Notes: a model not told the origin generated them from the sequence alone. A stretch of 64,000 bases of DNA from Acidobacteriaceae bacterium (GCA_028283625.1 JAPWKG010000014.1:49543-113542); one strand, 5' to 3'. Numbered from the stretch's first letter, positions 17,549-27,623 are shown. Made by a program: numbers and translations.

Positions 17549-20500
17549 ATGGTTGGCCGCATCGTTTCACTTTTCGCTCTCTCCCTAGTTTCTATTGCAG
17601 GACTTTCTCCTGACGCCGTGGCTCAAACCTCGCCAGCGTTCACACTCGCGAGTACTTCAACGACCTTCGCTTCCACCGCTCTGGGAGCCAGCTCCTCGCT
17701 GAACATTCAGGTCAAAACCACGCGCGCCGTCACGATCGCCTCCGTTGCCATCGCCTCCAGCGTGAACAACCATCAGGAATTCGCAGCCGGCACGATGAGC
17801 GGCTGTAGTGTCGGCTCCTCGGCCGGCTCCGGTTCCACCTGTACCATTCCGGTCACATTTACCCCTTTCTATAGCGGCAACCGCACCGGAGCGCTCACCC
17901 TTACCGATTCCACCGGCACGGTTTACACCGTAGGCCTCAACGGCCTAGGCGACGGCCCGCAATCTCTGCTGACACCGACCTCGGTTTCCACCGAGATGGG
18001 AGCCTCAGGCGGCGTGTACTACTCCGGCGACGGAGGAGCTGCCAGCAGCGCGCGGCTCGGCTTACCGGAGGGCGTCGCTGTCGACGCATCCAATAACGTC
18101 TATATCGCGGATTACAGCACGCAGAATATTCGCGTGATCTATCAGTCCGGCGCGGCTCTTGCCTGCCTGATTCAGATTGAAAACCCTAGCCTTTTTGGCC
18201 TCGCTGCTGGCTCAACCTCCTGCGCCAACGCCACCTCTGCTCCTACCGCAGGCAGCGTTTACACCCTTGCCGGAGACACGACCCCGTACACCACCAGTAC
18301 GACGCATACCAAGGGCTCGACCGATAAAGTACTGGCAGCCAGCGTAGGCGCAACGACTCTTTATGGCCCCACCGGGGTTGCAGTCGATAAGGAAGGCAAT
18401 GTTCTTATCTCCAATTACACCGGCTATAACCTGCGCGTCATTTACTCCGGCGGCGCGAACATGGCCTGCCTCATCGAGCTAGAACAACCCACCACCTTCG
18501 GCCTTACCACCGGAGCGACCTCTTGCTCTGGAGCCACATCGGCGCCGATCCCCGGCTATATCTACGATCTGGCCGGCAGCGGCACCTCACCCGGCATTAC
18601 CGGTGACGGCGGACTGGCCTCGTCCGCAACCATGACCTATCTCAATGCGGTTGCCGTCGACACCGACGGAGACATCTTCGTTGTCGACTACTCCAGCCAG
18701 GCTACCCGCGCCGCTCGCATGCGACTGGTCTACAACGGTGGCGCCAAAGCGGCCGCGCTCATCACAGCCACCAATCCCAGTGTCACCGCTCCGGTACGTG
18801 GGTACATTTACAAGATCATGGGCGGCGTGCAATCCTCCTCAGGCGACGGCGGCATCGCAACCTCCGCAGGCTTTGTGAACTCACGCGGTGTCACCGTCGA
18901 TCGTGACGGCGATGTCATCTTCACCGACTACAACACCTCCTCGGCGGTCACAACAGTTTCCGCACTCGGTAAGGTTCGCGTCATCTACAACGGCGGCGCC
19001 CAGATGGCCACTCTGATTACGGCCGAGAACCCCGGAACCACTCTGCTGCCCGGCTACGTGTACACGCTTGCCGGCGCCAGCAGCGACGGAACCACGGCCA
19101 GCGGAAACGGCGGACCGGCCAGCGCAGCCCGCTTCATCACTCCTTATGGCGTCACCCTGGATCCAGCCGGAGACATCTTCGTAGCGGACTACGGCGATCG
19201 CACGATCCGTAAAATCAGCATCGCCGACGGCAATATCTACCCCTACGCCGGCACCAGCGGCGTGCAGGGCATCGGCCTCGGTAACTCGCTCACAACCGGA
19301 ACGCTCTGGGATCCTTATGCACTTGCCCTCGGCTCCTCCGGCACCCTCTTTGAGGCAGAGTACGGCGTCTATCGCATCCGCTCAGTCGGCATCACAGCCT
19401 CTGACATCACCTTCACCACGGCCGTCCCTGCGGGCAGTACAGGCACGCCCACCTTTGTCTACCTGACAAACTTCGGCACCGAACCGCTGACCATCTCCGC
19501 CGTTACCGCCTCCACCGGCTTTACCGCGCTCAGCCCGGACTCCACCTCGCTGTACTCCACAGACTGCACCAAGCTACCAACGTTGCAGCCAGGAGCCTCC
19601 TGCGCGGTCGGCGCCGCTTTGCAGCCCACCACCAACGGCACCACACTCACCGGAACGCTCACCGTAACGGACAACTCCTCCAACAGCACTGCCGCAAACC
19701 ACACTGTCAACCTGAGCGGCGTAGCCGCGTATGCCACCACGACGACGCTGACCAGCTCGAATCTGAGCGTAAATGCAGGCTCAAGCGTCACCCTAACCGC
19801 GACCGTGGCCATATCTTCAGGGCAGGACACCAGCAGTGCTCCTGCACTCAGCGGCTCAGTCACCTTCACCGATGGCACCACCACCCTCGGCACCGTCACC
19901 ATCGACTCCACCGGGACGGCAACCATGACGGACGGTCCACTCACTGGCGGCAACCACACCATCAAGGCTACCTACACCCCTGACGACGCCTCCAGCGACT
20001 GGTACGCCTCTTCCAGCGCAAGCATTACTGAGGCAGTGACGGCGGTGGCCACAACGACCACCCTGACCTCATCCCACCCGAATGCCGGCACCAACGTCTC
20101 CATCACCTTCACGGCAAAGTCTGCCATCGCTTCCGGCGCGACCGTTCCTTCAGGAACACCTGCGTTTGCCGGCTCAGTAACCTTTACCGACGGCACCACG
20201 ACCCTCGGTACCTCGGCAATCGACTCCACAGGAACGGCGATCTTCACCACCAGTACCCTGGCCCTGGGCAGCCACACCATCACGGCCACCTTCACACCGA
20301 CAACGATCAACTACGCGTCGTCCTCGGCAACCTATACCCAGGTCATCGCAGCGCCCTCCTTCACCGCAACGACAACCAGCACGGGCGTCGCGGTGACAAC
20401 CGGACTCACAACACAAATCCCCTTCACCATCAGCGGCATCGGAAGCTACTCCGGCACCGTCAAGGGTTCCTGCAGCTCGCTTCCCGCAAACATGAGCTGC

Positions 20501-20860
20501 AGCTTTATCCCCTCTTCGGTAACCTTCACCGGGCAGGACAACTCAGCAAGCATCGCAGTCAACCTGATTGCTTACGCCACAAGCTCCTCCCTGCGCACAC
20601 AGGCAACAGAGTTTACCTTTGCCGCGCTTCTGGGTGGCGGACTGCTCTTCTTCCTGCCACGCCGTCGTCGCCTGCCCGCTGTGCTGATGCTTGTAGCAAC
20701 CTGCGGCATCACGGCAGGTCTTTCCGGCTGCGGAAACGGCACGCGGGCTGATGCACCGCGTGGCACCTCCAACATCAACGTCACCTTCACCGATGGCACA
20801 ACGAGCTACACAACCACCATCACGGTCTCCGTGCTCGGCAGCACCACCCCCTCGCAGTAA
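17549..20860 (+). CDS. Secreted NHL-propeller/Ig-like repeat protein
   Basis: 1103 residues. A signal peptide (to about 26, DAVAQT) is followed by an abnormal-spindle/HYDIN-like beta domain (to about 130). About 140-590 holds NHL-type repeats (GVAVDASNNVYIADYS, GVTLDPAGDIFVADYGDRTIRKI), then a second HYDIN-like domain (about 600-720). Two large Ig-like domains follow (about 725-825 and 835-935; GSVTFTDGTTTLGT in both). The end has a hydrophobic segment, an RRRR cluster, a second hydrophobic segment with a GCG motif and a short Thr-rich beta tail. The same ending occurs in the protein at 36467. A cell-surface or secreted binding role is likely; the ligand is unknown. Confidence 0.85.
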   Translation: MVGRIVSLFALSLVSIAGLSPDAVAQTSPAFTLASTSTTFASTALGASSSLNIQVKTTRAVTIASVAIASSVNNHQEFAAGTMSGCSVGSSAGSGSTCTIPVTFTPFYSGNRTGALTLTDSTGTVYTVGLNGLGDGPQSLLTPTSVSTEMGASGGVYYSGDGGAASSARLGLPEGVAVDASNNVYIADYSTQNIRVIYQSGAALACLIQIENPSLFGLAAGSTSCANATSAPTAGSVYTLAGDTTPYTTSTTHTKGSTDKVLAASVGATTLYGPTGVAVDKEGNVLISNYTGYNLRVIYSGGANMACLIELEQPTTFGLTTGATSCSGATSAPIPGYIYDLAGSGTSPGITGDGGLASSATMTYLNAVAVDTDGDIFVVDYSSQATRAARMRLVYNGGAKAAALITATNPSVTAPVRGYIYKIMGGVQSSSGDGGIATSAGFVNSRGVTVDRDGDVIFTDYNTSSAVTTVSALGKVRVIYNGGAQMATLITAENPGTTLLPGYVYTLAGASSDGTTASGNGGPASAARFITPYGVTLDPAGDIFVADYGDRTIRKISIADGNIYPYAGTSGVQGIGLGNSLTTGTLWDPYALALGSSGTLFEAEYGVYRIRSVGITASDITFTTAVPAGSTGTPTFVYLTNFGTEPLTISAVTASTGFTALSPDSTSLYSTDCTKLPTLQPGASCAVGAALQPTTNGTTLTGTLTVTDNSSNSTAANHTVNLSGVAAYATTTTLTSSNLSVNAGSSVTLTATVAISSGQDTSSAPALSGSVTFTDGTTTLGTVTIDSTGTATMTDGPLTGGNHTIKATYTPDDASSDWYASSSASITEAVTAVATTTTLTSSHPNAGTNVSITFTAKSAIASGATVPSGTPAFAGSVTFTDGTTTLGTSAIDSTGTAIFTTSTLALGSHTITATFTPTTINYASSSATYTQVIAAPSFTATTTSTGVAVTTGLTTQIPFTISGIGSYSGTVKGSCSSLPANMSCSFIPSSVTFTGQDNSASIAVNLIAYATSSSLRTQATEFTFAALLGGGLLFFLPRRRRLPAVLMLVATCGITAGLSGCGNGTRADAPRGTSNINVTFTDGTTSYTTTITVSVLGSTTPSQ

Positions 20861-20875
20861 AGTGCACGATTCCAC

Positions 20876-20914
20876 AAACAGTAAGGCCCGCCGTGATGGC
20901 GGGCCTTACTGTTT
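20876..20914. terminator. 17-bp perfect bidirectional hairpin
   Basis: AAACAGTAAGGCCCGCC (20876-20892) and its exact complement (20898-20914) enclose a GTGAT loop between the convergent NHL/Ig gene and galE. The A/T ends of the stem give a T-rich right flank. Confidence 0.85.
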
Positions 20915-20926
20915 GCAGCTTCTTCG

Positions 20927-21904
20927 TTAGGCTCCAAAGCGGAGCTGGTGCCACTTCCATGCGCTGGCAAGGATATCGTCCAGCTCCGGATGCTTCGGTA
21001 CCCAGCCCAGAATCTCACGCGCACGATCTGAACTGGCCACCAGCCGCGCAGGATCGCCCGGACGACGCTCCTTCATCTCTGCCGGAATCGGAGCGCCCGT
21101 CACGCGGCGAGCCGACTCGATCACTTCCTTCACCGAGAAGCCCTGACCGTTACCAAGGTTCACAAGAATCTTGCCGTGCTGATCCAGGTTTTCCAGTGCC
21201 AGAATATGTGCATCCGCAAGATCCCGAACATGGATGTAATCGCGAATGCAGGTGCCGTCCGGCGTGTCGTAGTCGTCGCCGTACATGTAGATGGACTTCC
21301 GCTTCCCAAGCGCCGCATCCAGAATCAGAGGAATCAAATGGGTCTCGGGCTCGTGCTGTTCACCACGTTTGTCCAGCGCACCCGCTACGTTGAAGTAGCG
21401 CAGGGTTGCAACCTTCAGGCCATGAATACGGTGGAACCAGGAGAGCATCTGCTCCACCAGCAGCTTCGACTCGCCATAGGCATTGGTCGGCTGCAGCTTT
21501 GCCGTCTCCGGAATCGGAGTTGCGTCCGGCTCCCCATACACCGCTGCCGTTGAAGAGAAGACGAAGCGCTTGACGCCGGTAGCGTGCATCGCTTCCAGCA
21601 GCGACAGCGTCGAAGCCGTATTGTTGCGGAAGTAGATCTCCGGCTTCACCATCGACTCACCTGCTTCAATCAGAGCCGCGAAGTGCAACACGCCATCCGG
21701 CTGCAGCTCGCGCAGCAGCTTCTCAACGCGTGGGCGGTCAGCCACATCCGCTTCGACAAACTCCACGCCTTCTGGCACCGCCTCACGGCGCGCATGCGAG
21801 AGGTTATCTAACACCGTTACGCGGTAACCCGCGTCGCGCAGCATGATCGAAACCGTACCGCCGATATATCCGGCACCGCCGGTCACTAGAACATTCTTCA
21901 ACAT
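20927..21904 (-). CDS. galE: UDP-glucose 4-epimerase
   Basis: 325 residues, an extended short-chain dehydrogenase. It shows the NAD-binding TGGAGYIGG at the N-terminus, the catalytic Ser/Thr region FSSTAAVYGEP and the YxxxK pair in NAYGESKLL. RDYIHVRDLADAHI and NLGNGQGFSVKEVI are typical of GalE. It interconverts UDP-galactose and UDP-glucose as the last step of the Leloir pathway and also supplies UDP-galactose for surface glycans. It starts two bases after the galT stop and is the third gene of a galK-galT-galE operon. Confidence 0.96.
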   Translation of the reverse strand: MLKNVLVTGGAGYIGGTVSIMLRDAGYRVTVLDNLSHARREAVPEGVEFVEADVADRPRVEKLLRELQPDGVLHFAALIEAGESMVKPEIYFRNNTASTLSLLEAMHATGVKRFVFSSTAAVYGEPDATPIPETAKLQPTNAYGESKLLVEQMLSWFHRIHGLKVATLRYFNVAGALDKRGEQHEPETHLIPLILDAALGKRKSIYMYGDDYDTPDGTCIRDYIHVRDLADAHILALENLDQHGKILVNLGNGQGFSVKEVIESARRVTGAPIPAEMKERRPGDPARLVASSDRAREILGWVPKHPELDDILASAWKWHQLRFGA

Positions 21905-21906
21905 TG

Positions 21907-22941
21907 TTACCTCGCAATCACACGGCGCAGCGTCTCAGCTGCTGACTCCGGCGTAATGTCTCGTTGCGGTGAACCCAACAGCTCAAAGCCCACCATAAAC
22001 TTCCGCACCGTCGCTGAACGTAACAACGGAGGATAAAAATGCGCGTGCATCACCCACTCAGGATGCTCTTCGCCATCCACCGGAGCGATATGGAACCCCA
22101 TCGAATACGGGAACGGCGTGTCGAAGACACGGTTATAGCCGGCGGTCAACAGGTGCAGAATCTCTGCGAGCTGCTCTTTCTCGGCAACCGTGAGATCGCT
22201 GAACGAACCCACCGCGCGACGCGGCAACAGCAACGTTTCAAACGGCCAGACCGCCCAGAACGGAACCACAACCACCCAGCCGTCGTTCTCCACCACAACG
22301 CGTTCCTTCTGCTTCAACTCCAGCGTCAGGTAATCGTTCAGCAGCGGCTTGCCCTGCGCTTCAAAGTACGCGCGCTGCGCCTTGAGCTCCGCCAGCGGTT
22401 CATTCGGAATATGCTCGGTAGCCCAGAGCTGGCCGTGAGGATGCGGATTGCTTGCACCCATCATCGAGCCGCGGTTCTCAAAGACCTGCACGTACTGGAT
22501 CTCCGGGCGCGCGCCCAGCTCCGCAACCTGCTCGCTCCACATCTCTACAACGGGAGCAATCTGCGCCGGCGTCATCGTCGCCAGAGTCAGATCGTGGCGC
22601 GGATGAAAGCAAAGAACACGGCAGATGCCGCGCTCTGTCGTTGCACGCAGCAGACCGGCTTGCTCCACATCGAGCGTTGCCTCCTGCACATCCGGCTTCA
22701 ACGCAGCGAAATCGTTCGGGAAAACGAATGTGCTTTCGTACTTCGGCGTTACCTCGCCGTTCGCACGCGTGTTGCCGGGGCACAGATAGCACTTCGGATC
22801 GTACTCAGGGATTACCGGTACGCTCGCATCCTCGGTCTGTCCCTGCCACGGCCGCTGCGTGCGGTGCGGCGATACGACAACCCATTCACCCTTCAGCGGA
22901 TTCCATCGCCGGTGGGGCGATTCCAACCACAACGACTCCAT
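21907..22941 (-). CDS. galT: Galactose-1-phosphate uridylyltransferase
   Basis: 344 residues from the ATG at 22941; that ATG overlaps the galK stop as TAATG, which makes it preferable to an upstream in-frame ATG. The HIT-like active site is [10 protein letters not shown], whose central His forms the uridylyl intermediate. Metal-site parts CYLCPGN and the ending [14 protein letters not shown] also match. It transfers UMP from UDP-glucose to galactose-1-phosphate. It is translationally coupled to galK and followed directly by galE. Confidence 0.96.
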   Translation of the reverse strand: MESLWLESPHRRWNPLKGEWVVVSPHRTQRPWQGQTEDASVPVIPEYDPKCYLCPGNTRANGEVTPKYESTFVFPNDFAALKPDVQEATLDVEQAGLLRATTERGICRVLCFHPRHDLTLATMTPAQIAPVVEMWSEQVAELGARPEIQYVQVFENRGSMMGASNPHPHGQLWATEHIPNEPLAELKAQRAYFEAQGKPLLNDYLTLELKQKERVVVENDGWVVVVPFWAVWPFETLLLPRRAVGSFSDLTVAEKEQLAEILHLLTAGYNRVFDTPFPYSMGFHIAPVDGEEHPEWVMHAHFYPPLLRSATVRKFMVGFELLGSPQRDITPESAAETLRRVIAR

Positions 22942-24086
22942 TACGCCTGCTCCTTTTCCGACAGCGCCACCGCGCCGTCTACCGCATGGCACGGGTAGAC
23001 CTCGCCCTTGATGCCATATGCCGCTTCATACTGGCGAAGCACGGACTCCGTAAAGCTTTCCACCTGTTCGTTTGCCACCAGGTTTACCGTGCACCCGCCA
23101 AAGCCACCGCCGGTCATGCGAGCACCATAGCAGCCAGGCTGCACGCGCGCGCACTCGACCAGAAAGTCCACCTCGGGGCAAGTAATCTCATAGTCGTCCC
23201 GCATGCTGACATGGCCACGCAGCATGATCTCGCCCATGCGTACCGCATCGCCTGCGCGCATCGCTTCACCGGCTTCGCGCACGCGAGCGTTCTCGCTCAC
23301 AATGTGGCGTACACGCTTCAACACAATCGGATCGAGCTCCGCCGCAACCTGCTCCACCTGCTCCATCGTTGCATCGCCAAGATCGCGCAAACCGAAGCGA
23401 TCGACCATCGCCTTCTGTCCGGCCTCCGCCTCACGACGGCGATCGCCGTAGCTTCCCGTCGCGACCGAGTGCTTCACCTCGGAGTTCACGACCACCACCG
23501 TCACCCCAGCAAGCGCGCCGGTATTCATCGGCACCAGATCGAAGGTGAGGTCGCGCGTATTCAGCATCAGCGCGTGCCCCTCGTGGGCCGCCGTCACCAC
23601 CGCCTGGTCCATAATGCCGCACGGCGAGTTCACAAAAAGATTCTCCGCACGCTGGCACAGCAAAGCGATTTCCGTGGTCGGCATCTTCTTGCCGGTCAAG
23701 GCCAACAGCGCCATGCACGTCGCCACTTCCACCGATGCCGAAGAACTCAGGCCAGCACCGAACGGCACATTCCCCGCCAGCTCCAGATCAAAGCTCGGCA
23801 CCTCAATGCCCAGCTTCTGGAACTCCACCAGTACACCGGTCGGGTAATCGCTCCAGTTGCCTTCTGCCTGCGGGGCCACTCCCTGCTCGATGATGCGCTT
23901 GCCGGGAAACATCGCCGTGCTCATCGTGCTGATCGCACCCTCGACACGGCGGATACGGGCTTCCGTATGAAACGGAATCGCCATCGGCATCACCATGCCG
24001 CCGGTGTAATCCGTATGCTCTCCCAACAGATTGACACGGGCCGGTGCCACGCGAATCCAGGCGTTTGCTAGTTGATTGTCTGCCAC
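22941..24086 (-). CDS. galK: Galactokinase
   Basis: 381 residues from a GTG start. The family signature [18 protein letters not shown] is at residues 16-34. The ATP-binding GHMP motif is [15 protein letters not shown], and the third motif, [16 protein letters not shown], is near the C-terminus. It phosphorylates galactose to galactose-1-phosphate. First gene of the gal operon, 80 bases downstream of a LacI-type regulator gene on the same strand, with a candidate operator in that gap. Confidence 0.96.
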   Translation of the reverse strand: MADNQLANAWIRVAPARVNLLGEHTDYTGGMVMPMAIPFHTEARIRRVEGAISTMSTAMFPGKRIIEQGVAPQAEGNWSDYPTGVLVEFQKLGIEVPSFDLELAGNVPFGAGLSSSASVEVATCMALLALTGKKMPTTEIALLCQRAENLFVNSPCGIMDQAVVTAAHEGHALMLNTRDLTFDLVPMNTGALAGVTVVVVNSEVKHSVATGSYGDRRREAEAGQKAMVDRFGLRDLGDATMEQVEQVAAELDPIVLKRVRHIVSENARVREAGEAMRAGDAVRMGEIMLRGHVSMRDDYEITCPEVDFLVECARVQPGCYGARMTGGGFGGCTVNLVANEQVESFTESVLRQYEAAYGIKGEVYPCHAVDGAVALSEKEQA

Positions 24087-24110
24087 GAAACTCTCACTCC
24101 GGTCCCATTT

Positions 24111-24124
24111 TGTTATCCATTACA
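24111..24124 (-). promoter_or_regulatory. Candidate LacI-type operator in the galK leader
   Basis: On the minus strand, TGTAATGGATAACA is an imperfect palindrome (10 of 14 positions symmetric) with the central base-step layout of LacI/GalR sites. It lies 24 bases before the galK GTG. A TTGACA hexamer occurs upstream at 24165-24170, but no good -10 follows at normal spacing. The pairing with the adjacent regulator is inference. Confidence 0.35.
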
Positions 24125-24166
24125 TTTCAGGGACACCCAAAGGCTACGTCCGGCCTGAAGCCACTG

Positions 24167-25186
24167 TCAAGACGACCGGCGTGCCCGTGCAGGTTTCGCG
24201 GTCGATCCCCGCGCAACGAACCGCGTCCTCAGCTTCGCCAGCTTCTGCTTTTCAGTGTTTTTCTCCTCGGATTGACGCAGCAGGGCCTGCACCGCCTCCG
24301 CGGCAATCCTGTCCCGCGGAATATCAACGGAGCTCAATGGCGGCGTCATCATGCTGCACACGGGAAGGTTATCGAAGCCCACCACCGAGAGATCATGAGG
24401 CACCTCCAGCCCTTTTTCCCGCGCTATATGCATCACGCCAATCGCCATAAGATCATTCGAGCTGAAGATCGCCGTCGGCCGAACACGGCCTTCGAGCAGA
24501 CGCGCCCCAGCCTGCTGCCCTCCCTCAAGATGCAGGTCGCCCACCGCCATCCACTCCGGCCGGACCTCCAGCTCCCGTCGCTGCATCGCAGCCAGAAACG
24601 CTTTCTTGCGATCGCGCGTCGACTCAAACTCCTCCGGCCCCGAGATGAAGCCGATTCTGCGATGACCAAGCTCATACAGGTGATCGATCGCCTCGCGCGC
24701 TCCCGCATCGTGGTCCACCACGATATTCGTATACGGTGTCCTGGGGCCGGCCTGATTCATCAGCACCAAAGGCATTGAAAACCGTGCCGCGGCTGCCAGC
24801 GCCTCTTCGTTCATCTCCGAGGTGCAAACCGCAACCCCGTCCACATTCCGCTCCACCATGCGCTGCAGGCAATGCGCCAACCGGTCGCTATCGTAGTTCG
24901 TGTGCGAGAAGATCACATCGATGCCCTGCTCTCGCGCCATCCGTTCAAAGTGATCGATCAGCTCTGGAAAGAACGGGTTGTTCACATCAGAGACAATCAG
25001 GCCCAGTAGCTTCGAGCGCCCGATGCGCAGGTTCCGTGCACTTGTATTCGGAACATAGTTCAGCTCGGCAATCAGCCGCTTTACCCGCTCATAGGTTGAG
25101 CGCTTTACATGTGGCGAATCATTGAGGACCCGCGAGATTGTCGCGGTCGAGACGCCTGCCAGCTTCGCCACACTTTGAATATCCAT
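24167..25186 (-). CDS. LacI/GalR-family transcriptional regulator
   Basis: 339 residues from the ATG at 25186, where the canonical HTH begins at once (IQSVAKLAGVSTATISRVLN). An upstream in-frame extension is rejected for that reason. The hinge helix sequence NTSARNLRIGRSKLLGLIV and the sugar-binding core (about 60-330; SDVNNPFFPELIDHF, DHLYELGHRRIGFISGP, DLSVVGFDNLP) follow. It sits directly upstream of galK in the same direction, so control of the gal operon by galactose or a related sugar is likely. Confidence 0.93.
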   Translation of the reverse strand: MDIQSVAKLAGVSTATISRVLNDSPHVKRSTYERVKRLIAELNYVPNTSARNLRIGRSKLLGLIVSDVNNPFFPELIDHFERMAREQGIDVIFSHTNYDSDRLAHCLQRMVERNVDGVAVCTSEMNEEALAAAARFSMPLVLMNQAGPRTPYTNIVVDHDAGAREAIDHLYELGHRRIGFISGPEEFESTRDRKKAFLAAMQRRELEVRPEWMAVGDLHLEGGQQAGARLLEGRVRPTAIFSSNDLMAIGVMHIAREKGLEVPHDLSVVGFDNLPVCSMMTPPLSSVDIPRDRIAAEAVQALLRQSEEKNTEKQKLAKLRTRFVARGSTAKPARARRSS

Positions 25187-25270
25187 TGCCGCCCTATAGC
25201 TTACGCGACCAGGCACACTGCGGCACAGTACCAGCGGATAGCGGACCCTACGGCGCGCTGCGGGCAAAGC

Positions 25271-25296
25271 AAAAGGCCACTCGAAAGTGGCCTTTT
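25271..25296. terminator. Hairpin terminator between the coiled-coil gene and lacI
   Basis: AAAAGGCCACT and AGTGGCCTTTT pair perfectly around CGAA. The T run on both strands makes this the best intrinsic terminator of the window. It lies three bases past the stop of the minus-strand gene at 25299. Confidence 0.88.
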
Positions 25297-25298
25297 CT

Positions 25299-25559
25299 CT
25301 AGAGCTTGATGGACCAGCCCAGCTGCTCGAGTTCAACCTCGATCGTTGCCAGCGCCTGCTCCAGCGCCTGACGCCGATGCGCGCTGGAAGTCCGCTCGCT
25401 CAAAACCCGCTCGCGTTGCAATTCGAGCGCCTGAATGCGGCGTTTCTTCTCCGCATCGGCCCGTCGAGCATCGCCCGTGTCTTCAGGCTTCAACGCGCGC
25501 GACGTTTCGGCTTCAGCTTGCTGCTCTTCCACGTTTTTTGACTCCCAACCTTTGGACAT
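25299..25559 (-). CDS. Small charged coiled-coil protein
   Basis: 86 residues from the internal ATG at 25559, which gives MSKGWESKNVEEQQ; a start three codons upstream is possible. Residues about 25-80 are Glu/Arg/Gln-rich with heptad-like Leu spacing (ALELQRERVLSERTSSAHRR, ALEQALATIEVELEQLGW), predicting one long helix. No signal peptide. I recognise no named family. It is followed directly by a strong terminator, which supports it as a real gene. Function unknown. Confidence 0.65.
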   Translation of the reverse strand: MSKGWESKNVEEQQAEAETSRALKPEDTGDARRADAEKKRRIQALELQRERVLSERTSSAHRRQALEQALATIEVELEQLGWSIKL

Positions 25560-25603
25560 ATCAGGCACCCGCCCCTCTGCGAGAAGGGTACACCCACGCA
25601 GAA

Positions 25604-26302
25604 TTACTGGTGTCCAAAGCGATACACCACACCGGCATTGAAGCCGAAGTTATTCTGCGTCGAACCACCGAAGCGTGTGCCGACGTACGTCGGAGAAACA
25701 CGAAACGCCAGGTTCGGGTAGAAGTTGTAATCCGCATGCAGCCCCAGCGAAAACGCCGGCGCCCAACCGTCATGCCACAAGCCGAGATCGGTTGAGGGGA
25801 TTCCCTTCGATCCACCCGAGAAGATTCCCCAAGCGCCGCCACCAATGGCTTCCACGCTGTAGGCTACCTTCTCCTTACGGTAGAAACGGTAGTTCACACC
25901 CCCCATAAAGGTGTATTCGTTGATCTGCGGATTCGGAATCTGGGCATACTCCAGCGGACGAATCTGCTGCGCATGACCGAACGCCCCGCGTATATCTCCA
26001 ACGATAGCCAACTTGGGATCGAGGTAGTAATGCGTTGCAACCTGCCAGGTCACCTCGTTGTTTCTCTTGAGGTTCTCGCCTGGCTTGAAGCGAAGATAAC
26101 CGCCACCGCCAAAGACTTCATAGCGCTGGCTGTACGTCTGCTGAATCGTGCGAGCGATACGCGCCTCGCGGCTGGCGTTGGTTTCGCGACGGGCCCGCTT
26201 GGGCTGCGCTGCCTTCCCGGTCTGCGCAAAGGACGGCACCGCCGCCACCGCGCACACGCTCAACACCGCACACCCCAACATCCACTTGCGAAAACGGACC
26301 AT
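25604..26302 (-). CDS. Outer-membrane beta-barrel protein
   Basis: 232 residues from the ATG at 26302, directly before the signal peptide (MVRFRKWMLGCAVLSVCAVA...SFAQT). After a basic stretch (KRARRETNASREARIARTIQ) the protein is an alternation of aromatic/Gly beta-strands (EVFGGGGYLRFKPGENLKRN, FMGGVNYRFYRKEKVAYSVE) and ends with GVVYRFGHQ. This fits an eight-strand porin-like barrel. Substrate unknown. It lies between the coiled-coil gene and another barrel gene, all on the same strand. Confidence 0.75.
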   Translation of the reverse strand: MVRFRKWMLGCAVLSVCAVAAVPSFAQTGKAAQPKRARRETNASREARIARTIQQTYSQRYEVFGGGGYLRFKPGENLKRNNEVTWQVATHYYLDPKLAIVGDIRGAFGHAQQIRPLEYAQIPNPQINEYTFMGGVNYRFYRKEKVAYSVEAIGGGAWGIFSGGSKGIPSTDLGLWHDGWAPAFSLGLHADYNFYPNLAFRVSPTYVGTRFGGSTQNNFGFNAGVVYRFGHQ

Positions 26303-26403
26303 CACTTCGATCGAATCTCCCTGCACCAGCCGCGTCCTGAGACGCAAATATCCTGTGTCACTCCATTAGAACATTTCCCGAACTTCCCGGGTCACTTACT
26401 TCC

Positions 26404-27561
26404 CTACTTCAGGGTGTACGTGACGCCGGTTACGAACTGGAAGGAGTTCTTCTTGTAGTACACCGCAGGGTTATTCAGGAAGTTATCCGTCGCCGAGACC
26501 GAAGCACTCAACCGCTTGTACACCGGAAGCGCCAGTCCAGCACTCACGTTCGCCGAGTAAGCGTTCATATCCGTCCATCCGGGAATGATGTTTCCGCTTT
26601 CCGTGAAGACAATCTTGTGAGGAAGGTTACGGCTGTAGGTTTCCGCAAAGGTCGAACCGAAGAGATGCGTGTCCGGAGTGCTCACAGCACCATCGCCTGA
26701 AGACATGAACCACTGCACTTCGTAGTGCGCCTCCGCCTTCAGATCCAATTCCTGTACCGCGGACTTGATCGGGGTCCAGCCCACACCGCCGCCGTAGATC
26801 TGTTGCAAAGAAAGACCTTGCGAGTAGTTATGATCCAGCGAACTATCGACTAACGCGTAGAACCGCTCGGTAATATACTCATCCCGTTCTCCATCGAAGT
26901 GGAAGATGCTGGTCTTGGTGATGACATCCGGGCTGGCTGGGTCGGTTGGGGGAATCACCGGCGAAGTCTGTTTGCCGTAAGTCTCCGTCAGGTTCAGTGT
27001 GGTGCGGTTACGCGGCGGAAGAAAGGCGACCGTTGGAAGCGCGCGCACCAGGGCGATCCCAGCCGTCAGCGTCGTGGAGCTGTTGGTCGCCTGAACCAGT
27101 GTCGCTCCCCCGGTGACCGTACCGTTCCACCCGGTCGAGAAGCCGGCCTTACGGGCCATATCGTGCTCATAGGTACCTTCGTCCACCAGGTACAGCACAT
27201 CGGCGGTAGTAATGGTCTCAGCGGTGCCCGCCTTTGGCGTAATGGTCAGCTTACCGTCTTCAACAACCACCTCACCGTGCTTTGACTCGGGCAGTCCACG
27301 AGACTGCTTGCGGAACAAAACAAAGGTCGAGGAGGAATGCACGGATTTGATCTTGTCGAAACCAATCGAGACTTCGCCGGCCATATCGGTCTGAAACTGG
27401 ACCGAACCACCGGTGATCTTCTCCAGCTTTCCGGTCAGTTGATCTCCGTTGCTGAATACAAGAACATCTGGCGCAGGCTTCGCCGCAGACTGGGCAAACG
27501 CAATGGACGCACCCAGCAGGAGACTCATCCCTGTCGCAGCACGAAACAAAGAAATATTCAT
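26404..27561 (-). CDS. DUF481-type outer-membrane protein
   Basis: 385 residues from the ATG at 27561, which starts the signal peptide (MNISLFRAATGMSLLLGASIAFAQ). The N-terminal region (about 30-100) has the DUF481-associated pattern FSNGDQLTGKLEKITGGSVQFQTDMAGEVSI. The remainder (about 140-385) is a beta-barrel with GWNGTVTGGATLVQATNSST and an aromatic ending (FVTGVTYTLK). DUF481 proteins are salt-induced or uncharacterised outer-membrane proteins; the function here is unknown. It is separated by 63 bases from the divergent gene at 27624. Confidence 0.82.
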   Translation of the reverse strand: MNISLFRAATGMSLLLGASIAFAQSAAKPAPDVLVFSNGDQLTGKLEKITGGSVQFQTDMAGEVSIGFDKIKSVHSSSTFVLFRKQSRGLPESKHGEVVVEDGKLTITPKAGTAETITTADVLYLVDEGTYEHDMARKAGFSTGWNGTVTGGATLVQATNSSTTLTAGIALVRALPTVAFLPPRNRTTLNLTETYGKQTSPVIPPTDPASPDVITKTSIFHFDGERDEYITERFYALVDSSLDHNYSQGLSLQQIYGGGVGWTPIKSAVQELDLKAEAHYEVQWFMSSGDGAVSTPDTHLFGSTFAETYSRNLPHKIVFTESGNIIPGWTDMNAYSANVSAGLALPVYKRLSASVSATDNFLNNPAVYYKKNSFQFVTGVTYTLK

Positions 27562-27623
27562 GCAAATCAGCATAGCGCGAGGCTTGCCTTGCCGGTGGAC
27601 GAAAGATACGCTTTTAAGTAGCC

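Noticed and set aside
22452..24071. Long plus-strand frame across galT and galK
   Set aside because: It is antisense to two well-identified gal genes with no protein-like motifs.
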